A stretch of 64,000 bases of DNA from JABMNT01 sp048262655 (GCA_048262655.1 JBLXEY010000005.1:124001-188000); one strand, 5' to 3'; positions 53,344 through 62,128 are shown, counted from the first letter of the stretch. The notes: generated by a model from the letters alone, not told the origin. Made by a program: numbers and translations.

Positions 53344-53389
53344 TTAATTCCTCCCAGAACTTCAAGACTATGCTTTACAACACAAACAG

Positions 53390-54646
53390 CTATTGCCCAT
53401 AGCGCGCCGCAGTCAAACCATCCATACTAATTTCCGGATCATTCCCCATAACCAAATCGGCGACGGCCCGTGCCGAACCGCACGACATCGTCCAGCCCAA
53501 TGTACCGTGGCCGGTATTTAAAAACAGATTGTCGTAGTGCGTAGGGCCCATTACCGGGGTTCCATCCGGTGTCATGGGTCGCAGACCCGTCCAACCTTCC
53601 GCCTTTGAAACATCTCCGCCCTTTGGAAACAGATCCGTAACGACGTGCCGGACAGCATCCGTCGCATGAGAGCCGAGCTGTTTGTTGTAGCCGATTATTT
53701 CCGCTTGCCCGGCGACTCGAATGCGGTCTCCCAGCCGCGTTACCGCGACCTTGAACGTCTCATCCATAATTGTTGAGCGCGGTGCGGCTTCCGGGTCCGT
53801 GATCGGAAGTGTAATCGAGTATCCCTTGATCGGGTATATGGGCAAACGGATACCAATGGTCTTGAGCAAAACCGGCGCATAGGGTCCCATCGCGCAAACA
53901 TAACGATCACCTGTGACACGTCCCTCTGATGTATCAACGCCGACAATCTTTCCCTGCTCCATTGCGAAGCCGTCAATGTTTACATTGTAATGAAACTTAA
54001 CACCAAGCTCCGCCGCTTTTTTCGCCAACGCTTGCGTAAACATCCGGCAATCACCGGTCCGGTCCGACGTCAGGCGCAACCCACCCACGAACTTGTCGGC
54101 GACATGGGCCAATCCGGGCTCAGCGGCGACGCAGCCATCGCGATCCAAGACTTCAAACGGGGAATCATAGGCTGCCAACACATCCTGGTCCGCTTGCGAC
54201 CCATCAAGTTGTTTTTGTTTGCGAAAAAGCTGAAGGGTTCCGAGTTCCCGCATATCAAAATCAATAGACACCTCGCTCATAAGCTCGGTTAACGTATCGC
54301 GGCTGTAGTTAGAGACACGGACCATGCGGCCTTTGTTGAGCGCATATGATTTCGCATTACAATTGCCGACCATTTTTGCACACCATGACCACATGGCGGG
54401 ACTGAGCAACGGCCAGATCATCAATGGACGATAGCGCATAAACAGCCATTTAACAGCTTTCAGAGGAACACCAGGAGCGGCCCATGGCGATGTCATTCCG
54501 TACGAAAGTTCGCCCGCATTAGCGAAACTCGTCTCCATACCAGCATCGCGCTGACGGTCCAGAACTTCCACTTCGACACCGTGGCGGGCAAGATAATACG
54601 CTGTCGTGACACCAATTATCCCCGCACCAAGCACGACGACGCGCAT
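53390..54646 (-). CDS. dadA: D-amino acid dehydrogenase-like FAD enzyme
   Basis: A 418 aa FAD-dependent membrane-associated enzyme that oxidatively deaminates D-amino acids to 2-oxo acids and passes electrons to quinones. N-terminal VVVLGAGIIGVTTAYYLARHG, the GELSYGMTSPWAAPGVPLKAVKWLF stretch, and the C-terminal GWTGLRPMTPDGTPVMGPT and NTGHGTLGWTMSCGSA match DadA. It precedes the SDR by 46 bases and so could feed a 2-oxo acid to the TPP decarboxylase. Confidence 0.88.
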   Translation of the reverse strand: MRVVVLGAGIIGVTTAYYLARHGVEVEVLDRQRDAGMETSFANAGELSYGMTSPWAAPGVPLKAVKWLFMRYRPLMIWPLLSPAMWSWCAKMVGNCNAKSYALNKGRMVRVSNYSRDTLTELMSEVSIDFDMRELGTLQLFRKQKQLDGSQADQDVLAAYDSPFEVLDRDGCVAAEPGLAHVADKFVGGLRLTSDRTGDCRMFTQALAKKAAELGVKFHYNVNIDGFAMEQGKIVGVDTSEGRVTGDRYVCAMGPYAPVLLKTIGIRLPIYPIKGYSITLPITDPEAAPRSTIMDETFKVAVTRLGDRIRVAGQAEIIGYNKQLGSHATDAVRHVVTDLFPKGGDVSKAEGWTGLRPMTPDGTPVMGPTHYDNLFLNTGHGTLGWTMSCGSARAVADLVMGNDPEISMDGLTAARYGQ

Positions 54647-54829
54647 AACATTGCCCCCTATATTAATAAATGGCGAAAATTCACCGCATCAGTCTGCATG
54701 AAAGCGGTGATCCTGCAAGTCCATTGTCGTCATAACCCCTATGCATCGAAGATCGCTTTAAAGACCTTTCTTCTTAATGTATAATCTGGAGTTGGTGCTG
54801 GATCAGAAACCTTATTTTAGGAGGTCCAG

Positions 54830-55240
54830 ATGACGCTTGTGGAATGGTCAGACGAATTTAAAATCGGCGAACGCGAAGTTGACAAAGAACATTGGGGGCT
54901 TTTCGCTCTCGTAAATGATTTGAGCGATAAACGCGCCTCTGGCGTTTCGCCGGCTTCGGTGACCGCAACTCTTGATGCGCTGATTGATTATGTCAAAGTC
55001 CATTTTGATCACGAAGAAACACTGATGGCCGATATTGGCTACCCAGACCTTGCGGCACATAAGAAGGCTCATCAGGGTCTCGAACAGCGGGTTAAAGAAT
55101 TCCAAAGCGCCTTTGCAGACAATCCTGAAACATTTGATTATGACGCTTTTTTTGACTTTCTAACGAATTGGCTAAAGCACCATATTCTGAAAGTTGATAT
55201 GGAATTTTCAGATTTCCACAGAAATCAACTACGCCAATAA
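54830..55240 (+). CDS. bacteriohemerythrin
   Basis: A 136 aa di-iron oxygen-binding protein. Ligands fit the family: H21, H58, E62, H77, H81, H118 and D123, in the motifs DKEHWGLF, HFDHEE, HKKAHQ and HHILKVD. A strong Shine-Dalgarno (AGGAGG) lies seven bases before the ATG. It stands alone and probably stores or senses O2 or NO. Confidence 0.95.
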   Translation: MTLVEWSDEFKIGEREVDKEHWGLFALVNDLSDKRASGVSPASVTATLDALIDYVKVHFDHEETLMADIGYPDLAAHKKAHQGLEQRVKEFQSAFADNPETFDYDAFFDFLTNWLKHHILKVDMEFSDFHRNQLRQ

Positions 55241-55357
55241 GAGCTATAAAGAACTGGTTTGGTAAAGGGTGCAGGGTCATTTAAACCGCACAAGGCTATG
55301 GCGCGGCCGTCATCTGAAATCATGATCGCGGATGACGGGTTGGCCAGGCAAAAGCTG

Positions 55358-55681
55358 TTATTCGACAATGACGTACCCAAGTTCGATTGCACGCTGCAAC
55401 GCAATGAACGCATCGCGGGCTTCTTCGAATTGCACCCGGCACTTGCGCAACTCTTCGATCTGGTCCGAACTTGCAACAGTGCTACCCGTTTCACCACCCG
55501 TGCACTTGAACGCAGCATCAATATACTGTGCCCTTAGTTTGGCAATGACAGTTGCGAACGAAATCATGCGCTCCGTGTTGATGGGTGGTATTTCTTCGTG
55601 GATAATTTGATTGTTGGTCGTGCGGATAATTTGCTCGGCCTCTTGTAAAAAACGCCGATTTTTGGCGAGATCATCCTCCAT
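55358..55681 (-). CDS. hypothetical helical protein
   Basis: 107 aa, not recognised. Predicted to be largely alpha-helical with a charged N-terminus (DDLAKNRRFLQEAEQII) and a second helix pair after a Gly/Thr-rich turn (CTGGETGST). Two Cys are present. A good Shine-Dalgarno (GAAGGAGAAGG) precedes the ATG, which favours this frame over the opposite-strand ORF. No signal peptide or membrane segment. Confidence 0.6.
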   Translation of the reverse strand: MEDDLAKNRRFLQEAEQIIRTTNNQIIHEEIPPINTERMISFATVIAKLRAQYIDAAFKCTGGETGSTVASSDQIEELRKCRVQFEEARDAFIALQRAIELGYVIVE

Positions 55682-55793
55682 TACCTTCTCCTTCTCTAAT
55701 TGGATTCGAAATTATAAGAACAATAAGACTTTCAATCGGTTAACTAAAAGGTCTTTTTCCGCGGGTCGAACTCGAGCGCTCCCGGCATGGTCC

Positions 55794-56825
55794 TTAAGGA
55801 CAGACATAGGGCCAGATGCGATTGGTGTGAGGTGGAACAAACGCGCCGTTCGCCTGCATATAAGGGACCGCAGTCGCCTTTCTTTCATCAGGTAACTTTC
55901 GAAGCGACTGTGAGTCATACGGTCCTTGAAGTCGATAAAAGGCAACCGGATCCATGAAGTAACTTTTCTTTGGAATTACAACGCCACCATCATTTGACCA
56001 CTGCGGCAGCTCACTATACATAACAGCAAAATGCAGGGCATCTCGACGAATTCTTCGCCCCATTTTCCCAGTGTTGCTGGTTTTGCCGATCTCCTCCCCT
56101 TTGCGCACCGCGTGACCGATGGGCAAGGGCGACATCGCGGCCAGGTGGGTATATTGAGAATACGTCCAAAACGGTAAACCGGTTTGTGCCGGTGTATGAC
56201 GCAGCATCACTTCTATTCCTTTCCGGTTCCCGCTATTGCGGAACCGCCCAATAACCACCCCATCGGCAACAGCGCGGACGGGGGTACCGCGGGGCTGAGG
56301 AATATCAATTCCCTTGTGCAACGCGGCTTTTCCCCTTTTATGAGAATAATCGATTGCCCATTGTTCACTGTCAATTTCAGGACATCTCGCTTGGCCCGCG
56401 AACAGAGGATACAGGCCGGTTTCAATAACGCCTCTCTGGCGTTGAATTTTGACATTTTCCATGCCGCCGCCACCGCGGTATTTTCCGACCATTCTCCGCA
56501 CATCATCGCTAATCTCAGCGGGTGGCACGAACCCATCTAGGCCCTGGCAGGCAATACATGGGCCTTCTCCTGAAAGCGTATGCCCTTCTTCCCTGGTTTT
56601 TCTTTCCTTTTTCTTATTGCCTGATCTCTTTCGATCCTCTTTCTTCGCCAAAGACATCAGTGGCGAAGATTGTCTCGGGGAAGAAACGTGTTCGGCAACA
56701 GCGTTCGTTTCAAACGACAGGGTCTTTTTTGCGGCCAAGGCGTGTTTGGGAGCACCGAGACATAATGTCAGCATTCCAAGCCACCCGAGACATATGAATA
56801 CACGCGCCTTAACTGCCATTTTCAT
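55794..56825 (-). CDS. exported M23-like protein with altered catalytic His
   Basis: A 343 aa envelope protein from the ATG at 56825, which has GGGAG upstream and a signal peptide right after it (MKMAVKARVFICLGWLGMLTL...ALAA). A basic low-complexity stretch and a CIACQG motif precede the M23 domain (about 180-310). HKGIDIP keeps the first zinc His and Asp, and YTHL the accessory His, but the final HxH reads ALH, so the first His of that pair is Ala. Zinc could still bind; hydrolysis may be weak or absent. The frame extends to 56912 without a better start. Confidence 0.78.
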   Translation of the reverse strand: MKMAVKARVFICLGWLGMLTLCLGAPKHALAAKKTLSFETNAVAEHVSSPRQSSPLMSLAKKEDRKRSGNKKKERKTREEGHTLSGEGPCIACQGLDGFVPPAEISDDVRRMVGKYRGGGGMENVKIQRQRGVIETGLYPLFAGQARCPEIDSEQWAIDYSHKRGKAALHKGIDIPQPRGTPVRAVADGVVIGRFRNSGNRKGIEVMLRHTPAQTGLPFWTYSQYTHLAAMSPLPIGHAVRKGEEIGKTSNTGKMGRRIRRDALHFAVMYSELPQWSNDGGVVIPKKSYFMDPVAFYRLQGPYDSQSLRKLPDERKATAVPYMQANGAFVPPHTNRIWPYVCP

Positions 56826-56970
56826 GTGGTCGCGCTCCCGAATAAAAAACCCGCCTGTGTGCACCTGAGAGGGGATTTTATCAATTTTCGACACGTGAAG
56901 CAAAAAAGGCAATAAGAGGTTGCCTCGACACGTTACTCAAGCCATCTGTTCGCCAGACACAATGATCGGC

Positions 56971-57555
56971 TTAAACGTAAACCTGAATATGGGGATGGCT
57001 CTGACGAAGGCTTGCCAACCGGGTTTTGGTGCCGTCTGAAAATTCATTGCCTTCGATACACATCGTTCGCAAGGAAGGAGCCTGCCGGGCCCATTGCGCG
57101 AGGGCTGCACCACTCGCGTCACCAAGCCCGCAGCCGACCAGGCCAAGATCTTTCAAGGAACCCGGGAACGATTGTGCCAGCGCAATGACCCCGGCACTGC
57201 TGATATCCCGATTGTAACTCAAACTAAAAGAAGTCAACTCGGGGAGACTGCGATCCGTAATTTGTTGAAAAGCGCCAGCAATAAGCATTGCCGCCTTATC
57301 GCCTAAGTTGGCACTCCGCAGATGGAGATCAAACGTCGAGCGATCGCCCAAGTCGTGCTCAAGGCGGTTCGCCAACGCGACGCACACCGGACTTCCGATC
57401 GTCCGTAAAGCCTGTGCCAGAACGATGTTGGATGACGGGTGTTCGGATATCGAACCCTCTGACGCCTTCGCCAACTGTGCACTCCCCATATGACCAATAG
57501 ACACCGCCGCCATGATAACAGGGATCTGCCGCAAGGCGGCTCTGCGAGATACCAT
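56971..57555 (-). CDS. exported leucine-rich-repeat (RNase-inhibitor-type) protein
   Basis: About 194 aa. The N-terminus MVSRRAALRQIPVIMAAVSIG resembles a Tat signal (SRRxAL followed by a hydrophobic core). The body has RI-type repeats with the LxxLxLxxxxL spacing (LHLRSANLGDKAAMLIAGAF, LTSFSLSYNRDISSAGVIAL, LKDLGLVGCGLGDASGAAL, LRTMCIEGNEFSDGTKTRL). The frame is open to 57597, but the ATG at 57555 fits the signal best. Function unknown; binding of a protein partner is typical of such repeats. Confidence 0.65.
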   Translation of the reverse strand: MVSRRAALRQIPVIMAAVSIGHMGSAQLAKASEGSISEHPSSNIVLAQALRTIGSPVCVALANRLEHDLGDRSTFDLHLRSANLGDKAAMLIAGAFQQITDRSLPELTSFSLSYNRDISSAGVIALAQSFPGSLKDLGLVGCGLGDASGAALAQWARQAPSLRTMCIEGNEFSDGTKTRLASLRQSHPHIQVYV

Positions 57556-57750
57556 TTTAGCGGTTCGTTCCTGTTGCAGTATCATCCTGGTTTGCACAAC
57601 ATTGGTCCTTTAAGCGTCTTGCCTGTAACCTATACGAAACCCTATCGCCCGCGGATCACAAACCCACAGAAAGGAAAACCCGATACAATACATATCGGGT
57701 TTCGCCTTGTCTATGAGCCGTCATATGCAGGCCCTTTATCTATAGCTTCA

Positions 57751-58062
57751 TTATTGCAGCCGCTCTTTAACATCAGCCGCAAAATCTTCATAACGACGAA
57801 TTGCCGTTACCTTAATGTCTACGTGCTGCCCCATCTGTTTCATGATTGGCAGATCAAAGCTGATTTGATCGAGCATGTCTGCGCTTTCAACATCAACGAC
57901 CGCAAAAACTTTGCGCACACCAACCGCCTTCCAAAGATCGACCACAACGCCAGCGTCTTTCGCACCAAGCGCCGCACCCGCCTCTTCAGCCCAGATTCTA
58001 AATAAATCCTGCTGGCTCATTTCCGCACTATATTCAACCGTAAATTCCAAGTGAAATAACAT
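57751..58062 (-). CDS. muconolactone-isomerase-like small protein
   Basis: A 103 aa ferredoxin-like fold protein resembling CatC-family/YCII-type domains: MLFHLEFTVEYSAEMSQQDLFRIWAEEA, then VFAVVDVESADMLDQISFDLPIM and a closing VDIKVTAIRRYEDF strand. No aromatic-degradation gene is nearby, so catechol-pathway function is not supported. It follows the glyoxalase-like gene by 26 bases and probably shares its transcript. Confidence 0.7.
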   Translation of the reverse strand: MLFHLEFTVEYSAEMSQQDLFRIWAEEAGAALGAKDAGVVVDLWKAVGVRKVFAVVDVESADMLDQISFDLPIMKQMGQHVDIKVTAIRRYEDFAADVKERLQ

Positions 58063-58088
58063 CGTATCCTCCCGATTTGTGATGTGAA

Positions 58089-58484
58089 TTATTGATAGCG
58101 ACCATGCTTTTGCAGAATCTCAATTTGATAACCATCCGGGTCGGCGACGAAAAAAAACTTCGCCATAAGCATCCCTTCCCGTTCGAATTCAACAATTTTA
58201 CGAGGACTTAGCCCCTCCGTCTCAAAGCGTTGATGTTCCGCTTCCAGATCATCAACGACAAAGGCAATATGTCCGTAACCTGAGCCATGGCCATAGGGTT
58301 CGCTTTGATCTTTGTTGATGGTCAGTTCAATTTCGAAATCTGCTTCCGCATTTCGCAGATACACGAGCGTAAAGGTTTCAAAGTCGTATCGGTCCGCAAC
58401 CGACAAACCAAAAGCTGTTTGGTAAAAGGCCACTGAACGTTCTTCATCAAGAACCCGGACCATGGCATGAATGGCTTTGGCCAA
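58089..58484 (-). CDS. gloA: VOC family protein, lactoylglutathione lyase-like
   Basis: A 131 aa two-domain betaalphabetabetabeta protein: IHAMVRVLDEERSVAFYQTAFGL, FEIELTINKDQSEPYGHGSGYGHIAFVVDDLEA and FFVADPDGYQIEIL. Metal ligands His6, a Glu in FEIEL, the His of GHIAF and the Glu of QIEIL fit glyoxalase I. Methylglyoxal detoxification is likely. The gene symbol follows this resemblance. Confidence 0.82.
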   Translation of the reverse strand: MAKAIHAMVRVLDEERSVAFYQTAFGLSVADRYDFETFTLVYLRNAEADFEIELTINKDQSEPYGHGSGYGHIAFVVDDLEAEHQRFETEGLSPRKIVEFEREGMLMAKFFFVADPDGYQIEILQKHGRYQ

Positions 58485-58557
58485 TAGACATCTCCCCTTC
58501 GATCAACTCTGTCGCCCAGTATAGGCGATACGATCCAAGGGAGGTGTTACTCCTGTG

Positions 58558-58854
58558 CTACTCGGCGGCGACAGAAACCCCGTCAAGAAGCCCGGCTTCA
58601 CGCCTTAAATAAGCAAGACAGGCGCAACGAAGAAGTGACGTGAAGTTTCGCGCCTCACCATGAAGCAGCAGAACTTCCGAATGGAGGCGAGAAATAAAAC
58701 CGGATGTTGTCATTCCTTCAGAAGCAGCGATGGTATCCAGCAACTCCCAAAATGCCGCTTCAAGTCGTATAGATGTGCTTTGACCATTAAGACGCAAAGA
58801 TCGATGCACTGTTGCATAACTGTCCGGGTCCTGACCTGCAAAAATCTGACACAT
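58558..58854 (-). CDS. ribbon-helix-helix domain protein
   Basis: A 98 aa putative DNA-binding protein. RSLRLNGQSTSIRLEAAFWELLDTIAASEGMTTSGFISRLHSEV has the beta-strand plus two-helix pattern of the alphaproteobacterial RHH_4 family. The start is preceded by GGGAGGG, which is also the 3' arm of a terminator-like stem. Its targets are unknown. Confidence 0.78.
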   Translation of the reverse strand: MCQIFAGQDPDSYATVHRSLRLNGQSTSIRLEAAFWELLDTIAASEGMTTSGFISRLHSEVLLLHGEARNFTSLLRCACLAYLRREAGLLDGVSVAAE

Positions 58855-58881
58855 AAAAAAGCCCTCCCTAAGACCGGGCTC
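58855..58881 (-). terminator. terminator-like hairpin overlapping the RHH gene leader
   Basis: On the minus strand AGCCC (58880-58876) pairs with GGGCT (58864-58860) across a ten-base loop and is followed by six T and then the ATG of the RHH gene. It can end the upstream monooxygenase-like transcript, but it also hides the Shine-Dalgarno of the RHH gene. Confidence 0.6.
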
Positions 58882-58957
58882 TCAAGCAGATCACTAACTG
58901 AGTGCTTGCGAACACCTTAAATGGATGCATTTTGGTTTCAAACAATCCCAGCACGCA

Positions 58958-59272
58958 TCAGGCTGAAGACAGTACATGTATGACCCGATCCGCCAATAGG
59001 TCTTTGACCTTGGCACCATAGGTTGCCATATGGGGCGCTGCGGCATGAGCCATTAAATGCTCAAGACTTTCCCATTTTTCGATCACAATAAAGGTATCCG
59101 GGCCGCAGGGTGTTTGAAAGGGGCCAACGTTTTCAGCATCAATCGTCGGGCCATACTCGATGCAGCCATCTTCCGCATGTACGTTGGGTACATTTTCGTT
59201 AAAAGCCGTCAGAACTTCTTCGCGTTTTCCCGGCTTGGTAGTGATGATCGCAACGACGTGAACCATGGACAT
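58958..59272 (-). CDS. antibiotic biosynthesis monooxygenase (ABM) domain protein
   Basis: A 104 aa ferredoxin-like protein: VHVVAIITTKPGKREEVLTAFNENVPNVHAEDGCIEYGP, FIVIEKWESLEHLMAHAAAPHM. This is the YgiN/ABM type, found as quinol monooxygenases or small heme/quinone enzymes. Start may be ATG at codon 1 or 3. Divergent from the FAD oxidoreductase with about 176 bases between them. Confidence 0.85.
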   Translation of the reverse strand: MSMVHVVAIITTKPGKREEVLTAFNENVPNVHAEDGCIEYGPTIDAENVGPFQTPCGPDTFIVIEKWESLEHLMAHAAAPHMATYGAKVKDLLADRVIHVLSSA

Positions 59273-59448
59273 GGCTTTTCCTCCACTGAATAAAATAACA
59301 AGAACAGGTTTCGCAGCTTATGGAATTTTCGGCGTCTGGCAACCCATCAATGGAGGCAATCTTGCGAAACGCGATATTGGTTCGTTTTATCATCAAGCAA
59401 TGCTATATCGTAAAAATCAGAGCCTACCGAAGTTGAGAGCATCGTCAC

Positions 59449-60651
59449 ATGGAAAGACCTGACTTTAACCAGTATGACGTCATCCTGATCGGGGGCGCCA
59501 TGTATGGCTCTTCCGTGGCTTGGTTTCTTGCAGACCATGATGACTTTGACGGTTCTATACTGGTTGTCGAAAAAGACCCAACCTATGAATTCTGTTCTAC
59601 GGCACATACAAACAGCTGCATGCGCCAGCAGTTTTCCAACGAAATAAATATTAAAATCTCTCAATTTGCTGCGGACTATGTCAAAAATTTTCGCACCTAT
59701 ATGCATGGTGATACGCGTGTCCCCGACCTCTCGATCCAGAACTTTGGCTATCTGTATCTGGGAAACTCTGAGGCAACAGCAAACAGGCTAAAAGACATGC
59801 AGGCTTTACAGGCAGGTTGTGGCGCGGGCACACGCCATATGACAGCCGATCAGATAAAGCGCGCTTATCCCTTCTACAATGTCGATGATATTATAGCGGG
59901 CAATCTCAACCGCATCGACGAAGGTTATTTTGACGGCAATACATTATTCGACTGGTGGAAACGAAGTGCCCGCGAAAAAGGCGTCACATATATATCCAAT
60001 GAAGTCGTTGCGATGTCCAATAACTCCAAAAACACACGTGTTGAAAGTATCACACTCAAATCGGGTGAGGTGATTTCATGTGGCGAGGTCATAAATACAT
60101 CTGGTCCACGCGCCGCCCGCACAGCGCAAATGGCTGGTATTGCGTTACCAGTCGAACCCAGAAAACGCTATACCTTTGTTTTTGATGCGCAGAATCCTCT
60201 CGATCAGGACCTCCCTCTCACTATTGACCCCAGCGGCGTCCACGTGCGAACAGATGGCTCATATTATATGGCGGGCTGCGCACCAGATATCGATGTTGCA
60301 GTCGACTATGATGACTTTGAACAGGACCACAGCATTTGGGAAGAAAAAGTCTGGCCGGCTATTGCCCACCGCATCCCCCAGTTTGAGGCCATCAAGCTCG
60401 TCACTTCCTGGGCCGGACACTACGCATATAATACCTTTGATCAAAATGCTGTTTTGGGACCGCACCCGCGTCTGGAAAATTACATTTTCGTCAATGGGTT
60501 TTCCGGCCACGGATTTCAGCAGGCTCCTGCCATTGGCCGGGGTATCGCGGAATGGATTACGTCCGGTACGTACCAAACTCTGGATTTAACGCCGTTTCAC
60601 TTCAATCGGATTGAGAATCTAGAGCCGTTTATCGAAATAGCGGTCATATAA
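59449..60651 (+). CDS. FAD-dependent oxidoreductase, DAO/sarcosine-oxidase-like
   Basis: A 400 aa enzyme of the DadA/sarcosine oxidase superfamily. The FAD-binding motif is VILIGGAMYGSSVAWFLADHD, an altered GxGxxG. CSTAHTNSCMRQQFSNE, VINTSGPRAARTAQMAG, PRKRYTFVFDAQNP and GFSGHGFQQAPAIGRGIAEWI follow the family pattern. The substrate is probably an N-methyl or secondary amine or another amino compound. It is convergent with the SNase-like gene and 0.5 kb from the sugar-acid gene, without clear co-transcription. Confidence 0.8.
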   Translation: MERPDFNQYDVILIGGAMYGSSVAWFLADHDDFDGSILVVEKDPTYEFCSTAHTNSCMRQQFSNEINIKISQFAADYVKNFRTYMHGDTRVPDLSIQNFGYLYLGNSEATANRLKDMQALQAGCGAGTRHMTADQIKRAYPFYNVDDIIAGNLNRIDEGYFDGNTLFDWWKRSAREKGVTYISNEVVAMSNNSKNTRVESITLKSGEVISCGEVINTSGPRAARTAQMAGIALPVEPRKRYTFVFDAQNPLDQDLPLTIDPSGVHVRTDGSYYMAGCAPDIDVAVDYDDFEQDHSIWEEKVWPAIAHRIPQFEAIKLVTSWAGHYAYNTFDQNAVLGPHPRLENYIFVNGFSGHGFQQAPAIGRGIAEWITSGTYQTLDLTPFHFNRIENLEPFIEIAVI

Positions 60652-60673
60652 TAACTGCCCGAAACTAATCCAT

Positions 60674-61141
60674 TTACGGCTTATCTGGTCGGCCGGCATG
60701 TACGCCGAACCCTTTGGCTTCCGCAGCCCTTTGCATTTTTCGGTATCTGTCCGCCGTCCGCCCAGTCGCCACCGCCCATCCTGCGCTGACAACGGCACCG
60801 TTCAGATTTAATGCCCCCAAATAACAAATTGCGCGCAACATGCCATCACGAAATATTTTATGACCAAGGCACTTGATACGATTGGCGCCAATCGTTTCGG
60901 CCAGCCATGTTCTGGCCTGATTACCGCAAGAAAAAGTCCTATTTTCAACCGTTACGCATTGTTGGCCCGGGACAGGCGCTTCAACCCCTTCCAGCTTAAC
61001 GGTTTGATCATCTATCTGAAGCGTGTCTCCACTCAGCACCCGCGGCACGCCCGTCACATCGGCGGAAGCCGCAAAAGGAATGCATAGAAAAACAAGAAAG
61101 ACGATCACACGCATTTGCATTTTTGCCAGATATCTGATCAA
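60674..61141 (-). CDS. secreted staphylococcal-nuclease-like protein
   Basis: A 155 aa exported protein with a signal peptide (VIVFLVFLCIPFAASA). The OB-fold core VTGVPRVLSGDTLQIDDQTVKLEGVEAPVPGQQC and GAVVSAGWAVATGRTADRYRKMQRAAEAKGFGVHAG fit SNase-like proteins of alphaproteobacteria. The canonical first catalytic Asp is kept in GDTLQI, but the Arg and Glu sites are poorly conserved (KLEGVEAP in place of RLxGIDAPE), so nuclease activity is doubtful. Two Cys pairs suggest disulfides. Confidence 0.75.
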   Translation of the reverse strand: MIRYLAKMQMRVIVFLVFLCIPFAASADVTGVPRVLSGDTLQIDDQTVKLEGVEAPVPGQQCVTVENRTFSCGNQARTWLAETIGANRIKCLGHKIFRDGMLRAICYLGALNLNGAVVSAGWAVATGRTADRYRKMQRAAEAKGFGVHAGRPDKP

Positions 61142-61194
61142 ACCTAAATAAGCTTAACGGCCTCATACACGAAACCCAATCAAAAGAGAGATTT

Positions 61195-62115
61195 ATGACT
61201 GATAAAATTTACAGGGGCATTTGGCCCGTCGTTCCGACCCCTTTCAACGAAGATGGCACTGTTGATTATGACGGCCAAAAGCGTGTCCTGGATTGTATGA
61301 TTGATCAAGGCTCCGACGGTTTGTGTATCCTCGCGAACTACTCAGAGCAATTTGTGTTATCCGATGAAGAGCGCAAAAAACTAACAGAACTTTGCTTTGA
61401 ACATGTGGCTGGGCGTGTGCCGGTTATGGTCACTTGCTCACATTTTTCGACAGTAATTGTAGAGGACCGATGTCGACATGCGGCTAATCTGGGGGCAGCT
61501 ATCATTATGCTGATGCCGCCTTACCATGGGGCCAGTCTACATGCCAGCGAACAAGGATTGGTTGAGCATTACCAGCGCGCTGCCGATGCAGCCGGCATCC
61601 CGATTATGGTCCAGGATGCTCCCCTGGCGGGCGTGCAAATGTCGGTGCCTTTGTTGGCCCGGATGGCTAAAGAAATCCCCCTATTGCAGTATTTCAAAAT
61701 TGAGATGCCCCAGACCGCAGCCAAATTGAAAGCTCTTATCGCCGCTGGAGGCGATGACATCATTGGTCCTTGGGACGGGGAAGAAGCCATTACTTTGATG
61801 GCCGACCTGCAAGCTGGCGCAACTGGTAGCATGAGTTCCGGCTTGTTGACAGATCTGATCAAGCCGGTTCTTCTGAGTTTTGCTGCTGGCGATGAAGAAG
61901 CTGCGGACGCGCAGTACAATAAAATCTTGCCCCTCATCAATTATGAAAACCGACAATGCGGATTTCGTGCCTGTAAAACGGCCATGAAATATGGCGGTGT
62001 CATCAAGTCGGATTTTGTGCGTCATCCAACGGCCCCCCTTGCACCATCAACGGCTGATGAGTTGATTCGCATCGCTAAAACATTGAATCCACTGACGTTA
62101 AGCTGGGGTAAATAG
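61195..62115 (+). CDS. DHDPS/NAL family sugar-acid dehydratase, L-2-keto-3-deoxyarabonate dehydratase-like
   Basis: A 306 aa TIM-barrel enzyme: GIWPVVPTPFNEDGTVDYDG, GSDGLCILANYSEQFVLSDEER, MPPYHGASLHASE and the Schiff-base Lys in YFKIEMPQTAAKL. GPWDGEEAITLMADLQAGATGSM and LPLINYENRQCGF recall the Azospirillum-type L-2-keto-3-deoxyarabonate dehydratase of the non-phosphorylative arabinose route, from memory of that sequence. It has its own terminator and precedes a sugar-type ABC system. A related 2-keto-3-deoxy sugar acid is an equal possibility. Confidence 0.72.
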   Translation: MTDKIYRGIWPVVPTPFNEDGTVDYDGQKRVLDCMIDQGSDGLCILANYSEQFVLSDEERKKLTELCFEHVAGRVPVMVTCSHFSTVIVEDRCRHAANLGAAIIMLMPPYHGASLHASEQGLVEHYQRAADAAGIPIMVQDAPLAGVQMSVPLLARMAKEIPLLQYFKIEMPQTAAKLKALIAAGGDDIIGPWDGEEAITLMADLQAGATGSMSSGLLTDLIKPVLLSFAAGDEEAADAQYNKILPLINYENRQCGFRACKTAMKYGGVIKSDFVRHPTAPLAPSTADELIRIAKTLNPLTLSWGK

Positions 62116-62128
62116 GCTTTAAGGAAGA

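Noticed and set aside
55259..55537. Plus-strand ORF after hemerythrin
   Set aside because: Antisense to the 107 aa gene, which has the better Shine-Dalgarno. No domain pattern.
57751..58062. catC of a catechol pathway
   Set aside because: Only fold-level resemblance, and no aromatic-degradation genes around it.
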